A stretch of 64,000 nucleotides of DNA from Segatella copri (GTDB lineage Bacteria; Bacteroidota; Bacteroidia; Bacteroidales; Bacteroidaceae). Under the pieces are notes generated by a model. The model saw nothing but the letters and a program-made list of their open reading frames with translations. It was not told where the DNA came from and ran no database searches. Of this stretch, positions 7,909-15,790 are shown in pieces (the first letter of the stretch is position 1; the number at the start of each line of letters is the position of its first letter). Where the stretch lies: contig NZ_CP137557.1 of assembly GCF_019249655.2 (NCBI RefSeq), forward strand, positions 3,753,001 through 3,817,000. Direction: 5' to 3'. The translations under genes and the position numbers were made by a program.

Positions 7909-8032
7909 ATCGTACAACAACACCCTCTTTAGTCGTACGACTGTATACCCTTTAGTTGTACAACTATATACCCTTTAGTTGTACAACCATAAACCTACTG
8001 TTGTACAAGTATAAACTCATTGACAGTACAAT
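7909..8032. repeat. Array of six GTAC-centred palindromes at 23-bp pitch
   Basis: GTAC occurs at 7912, 7935, 7958, 7981, 8003 and 8026, a spacing of 23, 23, 23, 22 and 23 bp. The best units are full 10-bp palindromes: GTCGTACGAC (7932) and GTTGTACAAC (7955, 7978). The flanking bases between the first units share TATACCCTTTA. No gene covers the array. The regular pitch, about two helical turns, suggests an iterated protein-binding site or a family of tandem repeats. Confidence 0.8.
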
Positions 8033-8045
8033 AGTAGTTTTACAA

Positions 8046-8147
8046 CTCAAACATTTTCCCAAAAATCCTTGCATCTTTCAAAAGAAAAGCGTAACTTTGC
8101 AGAAGATTAGCTGCGTTCGGCAATTTGTAAGCAAGCTTACATTGCGC
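8046..8147 (+). repeat. Hairpin/leader repeat, partial copy 3
   Basis: This matches the middle of the leader found at 4776-5005 and 5897-6126, from CTCAAACATTTT to ACATTGCGCT. It keeps a -7 element (TAACTTTG, 8092-8099) and the TGTAAGCAAGCTTACA palindrome, but lacks the AAGGAGG site and any convincing gene. It is more diverged than the other two copies and is probably a remnant. Confidence 0.8.
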
Positions 8148-8217
8148 TCGATAAAGGTATGGATAAGTCTTTATATTCAAGGCGCTCCAACCTAATTATC
8201 CTAACCCATAATATAAT

Positions 8218-8271
8218 AAGGTGTATCCTTCTTGCCCCATACATCGGGCAAGCGAGGATACACCTTTTTTA
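8218..8271. terminator. Bidirectional hairpin terminator, repeat copy at the island's right edge
   Basis: This hairpin is almost identical to that at 4777-4829 (AGGTGTATCC ... GGATACACCT with inner CTTGCCC/GGGCAAG), with T-tracts on the + strand side and TTATTATATT on the minus side. It lies 48 bp after the GH67 stop codon and would end the leftward GH67 transcript. Confidence 0.7.
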
Positions 8272-8318
8272 TTTTGATAGTTTTTTGTTTTTGCTGATGA
8301 TTTTTCCTGCTTCCGCTT

Positions 8319-10322
8319 TTATTGGATATCCATCTTCGAGAAGGTCTGGAAGTATTTCAGGCAGGTGTTGCGCCATTCCTTCGCATTCTCAAGCTGCACG
8401 TTGAGAAGCGAATCGGTATGCTGCCATTCCTGCTCATGACCCTTCATATACTGTTTGGCAGAAGTGTGCCAGTAGTCACGGTAAACTTCTACCATTGCCA
8501 CGCCCATGTTGTATTTCATGCAGAGTTCCTGCCAGAGGGTGCTGCCTGATTTCATCTTGTAAGTCCATGGCACATGATGGAACCAGAGGAGATATTCCTC
8601 AGGACAGGTCTGGATGTTGTCGTACTGGCTGCGATAAGGCTCCGGATACTGGCCAACGGCATCTGTTCCCTTGGATGAACGGTCGAAACCGATACCCTTG
8701 GCATCAGCCTTGTGATAATAAACAGGGCACCACTCCAATGGATAGCTGGCGATGAAACCATCCGGCTCCGGACCATAGTGGTGGTCGAACTTGAAGATGT
8801 GGTGCAAGCCCAATGGCATCATATAGTTGACGCAGGCTTCGCGAGAGGTCATCATCATCATCTCTACAGGTTTGGTGAACTTCTCATTCTGATTCTCGTA
8901 AGTCTGAACGAGCCATTCGTGGGCAATCTCTTCTGCGCTGAGCGAAGGATTCCAGGCCAGGCGACCGAAGGCATACCAGTTTGCCTGAGAGAAAGGATGA
9001 CCACACCAGTTGGCATCATCACCGATATTGGCTACGCCAGAGATACCTACCAGTTTGCTAGGATTGACGAATCCAAAGAATTCCTTCCACATAGGTGCAA
9101 GATAGGTGAGGTGCTTGCTCTGTCCCAGATATTCCTGGGTAATCTGCAGTTCTGCTATCTGAGGAGTCTTCTTGATGTTGTCGAAGATAGGAGCGTATGG
9201 CTCACGAGGCTGGAAGTCGAGCGGACCATTCTTGGATTGCAGAATCACATTGTCTCTGAACTTTCCATCCATATCCTTAAACTCGCTTACGGCTTGCTTT
9301 ACACGGTCTTCTCCTTTATGATTAGCACCATATACAAAGCTTCTCCACATGATGATGCCTCCGTATGGCTTCACGGCATCGGCAAGCATGTTGGCTCCAT
9401 CGGCATGGGTGAGGTGGTAATCGCCCGGACCAGGCTGTCCCTCGGAGTTTGCCTTTACCAGGAAGCCGCCAAAGTCGGGGATGGTGGCATAAATCTCCTT
9501 GGCTTTCTTCTGCCACCATTGCTGCACCTTCTTGTCCAACAGGTCTGCGGTCTTGGTATAACCCAGAGCCATCGGCGAAGCGAAATTGATGCTGAGATAA
9601 ACGCGGATGCCGTAAGGGCGCAGGATGTTGGCGATGACCTTCACCTTATTAATATATTCTGCCGTCATCATCTTTGGCGATGCATTTACATTGTTCAGTA
9701 CGCTTCCGTTGATGCCGAGCGATGCGTTGGCACGGGCGTAGGTGATGAGGCGGTCGTGCAGGCTCTTGCTGATGCTGCCGCCCTTGCCTTTCTTTCCGAG
9801 TTTGATTTCTTCCCACTTGAAGATGCTCTTGCCGGCATAGCCACGTTCGATGCTGCCATCGAGATTATCCCAATGGTTGAGGATGCGGAGACCCACTTGT
9901 GGTTTCTCGGTTTCATCGATGGCTTTGCTGAAGTTCTGCTGATTGCCGCTACCTGTGTTGTAGGCATCAGTGTTCTGAAGTCGAATTAACTCGTAGGCAC
10001 CATAGAGCAAACCGATAGGATTGCTGGCGGTGATAGTTGCTTCGTACTGAATGTTGTCGCCTTGCTGGGCAGGACGGGCGTAGATGTTATAGCCCTCGCC
10101 CAGGTTGAGACTCTTGTCTATCTTGAGCTCAACATTCTTGCCACGCCAGTTGTTTTCTAACTCCTGCTTGGCAATCTTGGCTGTTGCATCATTAGGCAAC
10201 TGTGAGATGACTTGGCATGAGTTAGCATACTGCTTTCCGAGCCATAACTGTGAACCATCACTCTGTGCAGAAACATGGAGTGATGTAAGTACCGTAAATA
10301 ATAAAATGAGGTATTTCTTCAT
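8319..10322 (-). CDS. aguA: GH67 alpha-glucuronidase
   Basis: The enzyme removes 4-O-methyl-glucuronic acid from the end of glucuronoxylo-oligosaccharides. The start at 10322 (MKKYLILLFTVL) is chosen over an upstream ATG because it begins a signal peptide ending VSAQ, so the protein is exported, probably to the periplasm. The full GH67 layout is present in 667 residues: an N-terminal sandwich domain, a TIM barrel and a C-terminal helical domain. Residues matching the known GH67 catalytic set are Glu294 (KANSEGQPGPG), Asp369 (PLDFQPREP) and Glu397 (ITQEYLGQ), at nearly the same numbers as in the Cellvibrio enzyme. The gene follows the HTCS gene by 83 bp on the same strand but has its own -7 element. 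Confidence 0.95.
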   Translation of the reverse strand: MKKYLILLFTVLTSLHVSAQSDGSQLWLGKQYANSCQVISQLPNDATAKIAKQELENNWRGKNVELKIDKSLNLGEGYNIYARPAQQGDNIQYEATITASNPIGLLYGAYELIRLQNTDAYNTGSGNQQNFSKAIDETEKPQVGLRILNHWDNLDGSIERGYAGKSIFKWEEIKLGKKGKGGSISKSLHDRLITYARANASLGINGSVLNNVNASPKMMTAEYINKVKVIANILRPYGIRVYLSINFASPMALGYTKTADLLDKKVQQWWQKKAKEIYATIPDFGGFLVKANSEGQPGPGDYHLTHADGANMLADAVKPYGGIIMWRSFVYGANHKGEDRVKQAVSEFKDMDGKFRDNVILQSKNGPLDFQPREPYAPIFDNIKKTPQIAELQITQEYLGQSKHLTYLAPMWKEFFGFVNPSKLVGISGVANIGDDANWCGHPFSQANWYAFGRLAWNPSLSAEEIAHEWLVQTYENQNEKFTKPVEMMMMTSREACVNYMMPLGLHHIFKFDHHYGPEPDGFIASYPLEWCPVYYHKADAKGIGFDRSSKGTDAVGQYPEPYRSQYDNIQTCPEEYLLWFHHVPWTYKMKSGSTLWQELCMKYNMGVAMVEVYRDYWHTSAKQYMKGHEQEWQHTDSLLNVQLENAKEWRNTCLKYFQTFSKMDIQ

Positions 10323-10364
10323 ATCTTTGCAGATCATTAGTTTGTATTGTTATTGTTTCTGCTG

Positions 10365-10372
10365 CAAAGATA
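10365..10372 (-). promoter_or_regulatory. -7 promoter element of the GH67 gene
   Basis: The minus strand reads TATCTTTG, a full match to TAnnTTTG, 43 bp before the start codon. No matching -33 TTTG is seen, which fits a promoter that depends on an activator such as the neighbouring hybrid regulator. Confidence 0.6.
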
Positions 10373-10405
10373 CGAAAAAATACCTTATTCTCTTCTATTT
10401 GTTGT

Positions 10406-13400
10406 TTATTTTTCATTTCTCTTTGTTTCAGCATACTCGCTAGGCGACATGCCATAGTGTTTTTTGAACACGGTAGAGAAGTGGGTCTGGTTGTTGAAGC
10501 CCACGGAGTAAGCCACCTGCGTGATGTTGATCTGTCCTTCTTCTATCAGGCGTGCTGCCTGTTCCAGTCGCAGGTTGCGGATGAATTCTCCGGCAGATAC
10601 ACCCGCTATCTCCTTGAGCTTGCGATGCAGTTGGGCACGGCTGATACCCACATCTGCCGTAAGTTTCTCCACGTTCAGATCCTGATCGGCTAGATGTTCA
10701 TTCATATAGTTCATCACTCGCTCCATCAGGGCATCGTTGTTGCCTTTCACCTGAATCTGCTCAATCTTCGCCTTCTGTCCTTGTGCCCCGCTATACTTGC
10801 CACGGATGCGTCGCACATTATCCACCAGGTTGTCGATGAGGATATGCAGTTCTTCCATGTTGAATGGCTTTGCCAGGAAAGCATCCGCTCCCTTGCGCAA
10901 ACCTTCCAGGCGGTTCTCTACTTCGCTCTTCGAGGTGAGCAGGATGACAGGAACATCGCTGATGTTGCTGTTGCTCTTGATGTTCTTCAGCATGGTGATG
11001 CCATCCATCTCCGGCATCATCACGTCGCTTATCACGAGGTCGTACTTGCCCGTGAGCAGCATCTTCAATCCTTCCTTGCCGTTGCTGGCATGGTCAAATC
11101 GGTACCAGTCGCACAATTCGGTCTTGATGTAGTGGGCTATCTCTGCATCGTCATCTACTATCAGAATGTTGAAGTTGCGGTTGGCTTGCACTTTCTTGCC
11201 GATGGATTCGATGCTTCTGTCTTCTTCCTCGTTGAGAATCTCTTCTGGCTTCAGATGTTCCTTGCCCAGCGGAATGGTTACCTCGAAGCAGGAACCCTTG
11301 ATGCCATCGGTGCGGTTGTATGCCTTGATCTTGCCTCCGTGCATCTCTACGAATGCCTTGCAGAGGTTCAGTCCGATGCCGGTGCCTTCGATGTGAAGGT
11401 CGCTGCTGTTGCTGCCTTGGTAGAACCGGTCAAAGAGTCGGTCGGTCTTCTCTTCCTTCAGTCCGATGCCGGTATCCTGTACCTTGATGATGGCATTCTT
11501 CTCGTCCTTGCCCATGATGAGGGTGATGGTGCCGCCATTGAAGGTATATTTCATGGCGTTGGAAAGCAGGTTGGAAATCACCTTGTCGAAGTTGATGCGG
11601 TCTATCCATACAGGCAACTTGCCTTTGGCATCGCTGAGGCTCGCATCTTCCTGGAGCGAGAGCGTGATGTTGCGCTCTTCTGCATTGAAACGGTAGAGCG
11701 ATATGATGCCGTTCAGGAATTCCTTGAGCTGGGTTTCCTGGCAATGCAGATGCATCTGGTTCTTGTCTATCTTTCGCTCGTCGAGTATCTGGTTTACCAG
11801 AAGCAGCAGGCGCTGGGCGTTGCGGTCGATGGTGTCGATTTCCTGTTTGCTTTCGGCATCCGTGATTCTTGTCTTCAGCTTGTTGAGCGGTCCCATAATC
11901 AATGTCAACGGTGAACGGATATCGTGGGTGGCATTGATGAGGAACTGCATCTTGGTTTCTTCCAGGTCTTCCTTGCGATGGCGCTCATACCGGTAGATGA
12001 TATACAGGATGATGCCTGCTGCTGCCAGGAAATAGAGGAGAAATGCCCAGGTGGAAGCATACCAAGGGTCGCACACCTTGATGTGGATGATGGTTGACTT
12101 CTTGGAGAAGTTGCCATTGCTCATGGCTCTTACCTCCAGGGTGTAGCTGCCCGGTTTCAACTTGTTGAATGATACTGCGTTGGAGCCTTCGTTGGTGCTG
12201 TTCCATTTTCCCTCGTTGATACGATATTGGAAGCTGATGTTGTCGGTGTTCCTGTAGTTGAGCAGCGAGAACTCCAGCGTGAACGAATTCTCCTCGTATG
12301 GTATAGTGAACTCATCCGTCAGACAGTTGATTGGCTTGCCGTCGATGATGAAGTTGGTGAGGTGTACATCTCCCAGTTCCATCTTCTTGGCTCTCACTCT
12401 TTCCGGGTAGAAGGTGGTGATGCCGTCGCTTGTTCCGAAGGCGATGAGGTCGCTGGCGGTATGCATGGAGGAACCCAGCACGTATTCACGGGTGGTGAGT
12501 CCGTTGCCATTGATGTGCCCGATAAACAGTCTGTTCTTCTGGTCATACTGCCAGATGCCCATGGTGGTGCTTATCCACAAGTCGCCCTGATGGTCTTTGA
12601 TGATGCTGCACACCTGCTTTCCCTTCAGAACTTCGGCGTGAGGGAGAGCAAGGGTCTTGTTGTTCTTTCGGTCGAAAAGATAGAGTCCTTCTTCCGTTCC
12701 GATAATCATATCGCCGTTCTTTCCTTCGCAGATGCCATTCGCCTGTCTGTCTTTCAGAATGTTATTCCATCCGAAGTCCTTGAAGCTGAGTGTCTTCGTG
12801 TTGAGGCAGGAAACGCCATTTGAAGTACCGATCCACAGATGACCGGTATGGTCGAATGCCATGCTGCGCACCCAGTCGTTGCAGAGGAATCCCTTGTTTC
12901 CTCTCTGTCGCATATTGAGTACGGTAACCTTTCCGCTTTCCACATTATATATATATAGGCCCTTGCTATATACAGAGATATAGAGATTGCCCTGGTTGTC
13001 ATCTGTCATGCAGTAGATACCTGCGCTGGTAAAGGTGAGCTTTTCCTGATAGGCTCCCGTATGCGGATTGTAGCTGTAGAGCGCACTTCCGTTGCTGATC
13101 CAGTATGCACCCCGGCGGTCTTTGTAGATGATGCAGGTGCCTGCTGGCGAGGTAGGGTGGGCGATAATCTTTCCTGAAGCATCAAAACAGAATACGCCAC
13201 TGTTTTGCACCGTACACCATGTTTCGCCATTCTCGCCAGGGGCGATGGAAGAAACGCTGCTGCCGATGATGTAGTTCTGTGCCGAGAAACTCCAGCTGCT
13301 GAAGGCTTGCTGGCGCTGGTTGAGCAGATAGAGACCTTTCTTGTAACAGCCTATCCAGAGGTTGTTGTCCTTGTCTTCGATGATATCGTTGACGAAGGCG

Positions 13401-14326
13401 GTGGAAAGATTGAAATTGCTGTTGCTGTTTTCCAGCTGTTCCACCTTGTTGCTTCCCTTCTTGATGATCAGGGCTCCATGTTCAGAGGTGCTGATATAGA
13501 GGTTGCCCTCGTGGTCGAAGGTGGCATTGTTGATGGTTACATGATTCTTGAAAGTACCCAGGTCGTAGCCGGCATCGGCTATACGTCCCGTGCGATAGTC
13601 ATAGTAGATGATGCCATACATGCAGACGATGAGCATGGCTTGCGGGCGATGCTGGATGAATGCCACAGGGGCTCCGTATGGCGATTTGAAGTCTTTGCGC
13701 TGCACCTTGCCTTGCTGCTCGATGAATCGGGTGAAGGTTGACAGGTGACTGCTCTGCCAGAGATAATGGTGCTTGTCTTCGTAGATATGGGTGAAGAATA
13801 CATCCGAGTCGCGCTCGGTGTATGCTCTCTCCCATTTGATGGTGAATCTGTTGTTTGCCGTTTTCTCTATGCCGATGTTCTTCACGGAGTAGAGACCGTA
13901 ACCTGCCGTGCCCAGCAGGATATCGCCGCGATGGCTTTCTACCATCGAATAGATGCGTGGCTTTCTGCCATCAGGAAACTGGAGACGGGAGAAATTGTTC
14001 GTCTCATAATTATAGCGCATCAGTCCCTTGGCGCAACCAATCCAGAGGTTACCTTTCTTATCTACCAGAAGGTCGGAGATAATATTGTCGGTGATGGAGG
14101 TTGTGTCTTCTTCGTTGTGCAGATAGTTGGTAAAGCGGTAGCCGTCGAACTTGCTGAGTCCGTATTCCGTGCCCACCCAGATATAGCCATACTTGTCTTG
14201 CACTATACAGTTGATAAGCGAACTGGATAGCTTGCCCGAAGTGAAGAGTTCACCACTGTCGGCCCATACCATAAGCGATAAGGCGATAGCGAAGAGTGCC
14301 GTGAGGCAATGTCTGATATGCTTCAT
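10406..14326 (-). CDS. Hybrid two-component system sensor/regulator (HTCS), probably xylan-responsive
   Basis: This single protein of about 1306 residues senses oligosaccharides in the periplasm and activates genes in the cytoplasm. The start at 14326 begins a signal sequence (MKHIRHCLTALFAIAL). Then come two-bladed-propeller repeats (YIWVGTEYGLSKFDG, LWIGCAKGLMRY, LWIGTSNGVS), a Y_Y_Y domain, one membrane helix near 755-775, a histidine kinase with His801 in the H-box (NATHDIRSPLTLIMGPL) and an ATPase domain (DTGIGL, GTGIGLNLCK), a receiver with Asp1101 (VISDVMMPEMDG) and an AraC-type HTH at the end (VAYSVGFNNQTHFSTVFKKHYG). It lies between GH67 and the divergent esterase-xylanase operon, the usual place for the regulator of a polysaccharide utilisation locus. 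The xylan signal is inferred from context, as known for BT- and Prevotella-type xylan HTCS proteins. Confidence 0.95.
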   Translation of the reverse strand: MKHIRHCLTALFAIALSLMVWADSGELFTSGKLSSSLINCIVQDKYGYIWVGTEYGLSKFDGYRFTNYLHNEEDTTSITDNIISDLLVDKKGNLWIGCAKGLMRYNYETNNFSRLQFPDGRKPRIYSMVESHRGDILLGTAGYGLYSVKNIGIEKTANNRFTIKWERAYTERDSDVFFTHIYEDKHHYLWQSSHLSTFTRFIEQQGKVQRKDFKSPYGAPVAFIQHRPQAMLIVCMYGIIYYDYRTGRIADAGYDLGTFKNHVTINNATFDHEGNLYISTSEHGALIIKKGSNKVEQLENSNSNFNLSTAFVNDIIEDKDNNLWIGCYKKGLYLLNQRQQAFSSWSFSAQNYIIGSSVSSIAPGENGETWCTVQNSGVFCFDASGKIIAHPTSPAGTCIIYKDRRGAYWISNGSALYSYNPHTGAYQEKLTFTSAGIYCMTDDNQGNLYISVYSKGLYIYNVESGKVTVLNMRQRGNKGFLCNDWVRSMAFDHTGHLWIGTSNGVSCLNTKTLSFKDFGWNNILKDRQANGICEGKNGDMIIGTEEGLYLFDRKNNKTLALPHAEVLKGKQVCSIIKDHQGDLWISTTMGIWQYDQKNRLFIGHINGNGLTTREYVLGSSMHTASDLIAFGTSDGITTFYPERVRAKKMELGDVHLTNFIIDGKPINCLTDEFTIPYEENSFTLEFSLLNYRNTDNISFQYRINEGKWNSTNEGSNAVSFNKLKPGSYTLEVRAMSNGNFSKKSTIIHIKVCDPWYASTWAFLLYFLAAAGIILYIIYRYERHRKEDLEETKMQFLINATHDIRSPLTLIMGPLNKLKTRITDAESKQEIDTIDRNAQRLLLLVNQILDERKIDKNQMHLHCQETQLKEFLNGIISLYRFNAEERNITLSLQEDASLSDAKGKLPVWIDRINFDKVISNLLSNAMKYTFNGGTITLIMGKDEKNAIIKVQDTGIGLKEEKTDRLFDRFYQGSNSSDLHIEGTGIGLNLCKAFVEMHGGKIKAYNRTDGIKGSCFEVTIPLGKEHLKPEEILNEEEDRSIESIGKKVQANRNFNILIVDDDAEIAHYIKTELCDWYRFDHASNGKEGLKMLLTGKYDLVISDVMMPEMDGITMLKNIKSNSNISDVPVILLTSKSEVENRLEGLRKGADAFLAKPFNMEELHILIDNLVDNVRRIRGKYSGAQGQKAKIEQIQVKGNNDALMERVMNYMNEHLADQDLNVEKLTADVGISRAQLHRKLKEIAGVSAGEFIRNLRLEQAARLIEEGQINITQVAYSVGFNNQTHFSTVFKKHYGMSPSEYAETKRNEK

Positions 14327-14367
14327 ATTTTTTGTCCGTTTCTTATTTAAATAGGTTATTATGGCTG

Positions 14368-14399
14368 CAAAAGTAACAAAAAACAATGGAAGAAACAAA
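14368..14399 (-). promoter_or_regulatory. HTCS gene promoter
   Basis: On the minus strand, TTTG (14396-14399) and TACTTTTG (14368-14375) are 20 bp apart, matching the Bacteroidota promoter pattern. The -33 element overlaps a GAAACAAA box, so a protein bound there could adjust expression of the regulator itself. Confidence 0.7.
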
Positions 14400-14474
14400 T
14401 TCTAATGTAACAATATGTTTCGTTTCTTTTTGTTTCTTTATCTTTTTGTGTCTTTTTTGTGAGTATGAAACAAA
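14392..14474. promoter_or_regulatory. Three GAAACAAA/TTTGTTTC boxes in the divergent control region
   Basis: GAAACAAA occurs at 14392-14399 and 14467-14474, and its reverse complement TTTGTTTC at 14429-14436. Spacing is 37 and 38 bp. They lie between the divergent HTCS gene and the esterase operon and are candidate binding sites for the HTCS AraC domain. The assignment is inference. Confidence 0.45.
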
Positions 14475-14524
14475 TAGAAAAGTAATGGTAACTATAAAAT
14501 ACCTGTTATTTCATAACTTATTAG

Positions 14525-14532
14525 TAAATTTG
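14525..14532 (+). promoter_or_regulatory. -7 element of the esterase-xylanase operon
   Basis: TAAATTTG matches TAnnTTTG and lies 43 bp before the start of the SGNH esterase gene. A TTTG -33 element is missing, again as expected for an activated promoter. Confidence 0.6.
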
Positions 14533-14575
14533 CATCGTCAACAACAATAGAAACATTAAAAGCATCATAATAACA

Positions 14576-15778
14576 ATGAATAAACAAGCAATAAAAATCT
14601 TATCTTTGGCGCTCGTATTGGCTGCGTCAAGTTCTGTAGCTTTCGCTCAGAAGGTGTGGAAAGGCTCTTGGGCTACTGCAGTGGAATGGACTGGCAAAGG
14701 AGATATGCCTAAGGAAAGCTTGAGCAACCGCTCTTGCCGACAGGTGGTTCATGTATCCTTTGGCGGAAATGAACTCAGAGTGAAGCTCAGCAACGAGCAG
14801 AGCAAGGAACCGGTGGAAATCAAATCGGTGTATATTGCAGATACCGATAAGGACAGCAACTGGTTTGTGAATGGTAAGACCGTGAAGTATCTCAAGTTTA
14901 ATGGCAAGAAGAATGTAACCATTGCTCCTGGCAAGGCTATCTTCTCAGATGATTTGAAATATGCCTTGAAGAGTGGACAGCGCCTCACGATTACCATCGA
15001 CTATGGCAAGCAGACTCCAGTGAATGCAACATCCCATCGTGGTTCACGTACCACATCTTATATAGTAAACGGTTTGCATCGTACTCCTAAACCGATGGAT
15101 AAGAGTTTTGATGATGGCGAGGAGGTGGATCACTGGTATAATCTTTCAGCCATTGATGTGAAGACCGATAAGGCTACCCCTGTGGTGGCTATCCTCGGAA
15201 ACTCTATCACCGATGGCCGTGGAAGTACTACCAACCATCAGAACCGTTGGACCGATTTCCTCTCGGATGCCCTGAATGCAGAGAAGCCATACGGTGTGTT
15301 GAATCTCGGTATCGGCGGCAACTGCGTGGTGCAAGGCGGATTGAGTGAACCTGCCATGAAGCGTTTCGACCGTGACATCCTGGGACAGACAGGTGTGGAT
15401 AAGCTCATCATCTTTGAGGGAACCAACGACATCGGCTGCTGTGGCGGAAATTATGAGCACATGACAGATACCCTGATTGCCTGCTACAAGGTGCTGATAG
15501 CAAAAGCCAAGGCAAAGGGCATCAAGGTATATGGCGGAACTATCACTCCAACCAAGGGCAACGGATGGTATTCTTTCTGGCATGAGGCAATGCGCCAAAC
15601 CGTGAACGAATGGATTAGAAAGAGCGGTGCCTTTGATGAGGTCATCGATTTCGATGAATTAACCCGCGACCCGAAAGACCCTCAGCGCCTGAAGGCTGAA
15701 TATTCAGACGACTGGTTGCATCTCAACCCTAAGGGATATGAAGCTATGGGCAAGTTTGCCGCAGAAAAATTGAAATAA
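14576..15778 (+). CDS. SGNH/GDSL-family carbohydrate esterase (probable acetylxylan esterase)
   Basis: A secreted hydrolase that would remove acetyl groups from xylan or xylo-oligosaccharides. The 400-residue protein has a signal peptide (MNKQAIKILS...VAFAQ), an N-terminal beta-sandwich of about 180 residues, and an SGNH domain. The four conserved blocks are visible: nucleophile Ser210 in ILGNSITDGRG, Gly in GIGGNC, Asn in EGTNDIG, and the Asp379/His382 pair in DDWLHLNPKG. It is the first gene of a rightward operon; the symporter follows after 12 bp. A similar esterase is present in the xylan cluster of Prevotella bryantii as I remember it. The exact ester cleaved cannot be read from sequence. 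Confidence 0.87.
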   Translation: MNKQAIKILSLALVLAASSSVAFAQKVWKGSWATAVEWTGKGDMPKESLSNRSCRQVVHVSFGGNELRVKLSNEQSKEPVEIKSVYIADTDKDSNWFVNGKTVKYLKFNGKKNVTIAPGKAIFSDDLKYALKSGQRLTITIDYGKQTPVNATSHRGSRTTSYIVNGLHRTPKPMDKSFDDGEEVDHWYNLSAIDVKTDKATPVVAILGNSITDGRGSTTNHQNRWTDFLSDALNAEKPYGVLNLGIGGNCVVQGGLSEPAMKRFDRDILGQTGVDKLIIFEGTNDIGCCGGNYEHMTDTLIACYKVLIAKAKAKGIKVYGGTITPTKGNGWYSFWHEAMRQTVNEWIRKSGAFDEVIDFDELTRDPKDPQRLKAEYSDDWLHLNPKGYEAMGKFAAEKLK

Positions 15779-15790
15779 AAGAATAAAGAT

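Noticed and set aside
7909..8032. A CRISPR array
   Set aside because: Repeats are only about 10 bp and spacers about 13 bp and partly alike; no cas genes are nearby.
8159..8404. An 81-codon frame after the third leader copy (MDKSLYSRRSN...)
   Set aside because: It lacks a ribosome site, runs through the hairpin repeat and into the antisense of GH67; it has no likeness to the Rpn or small ORF.
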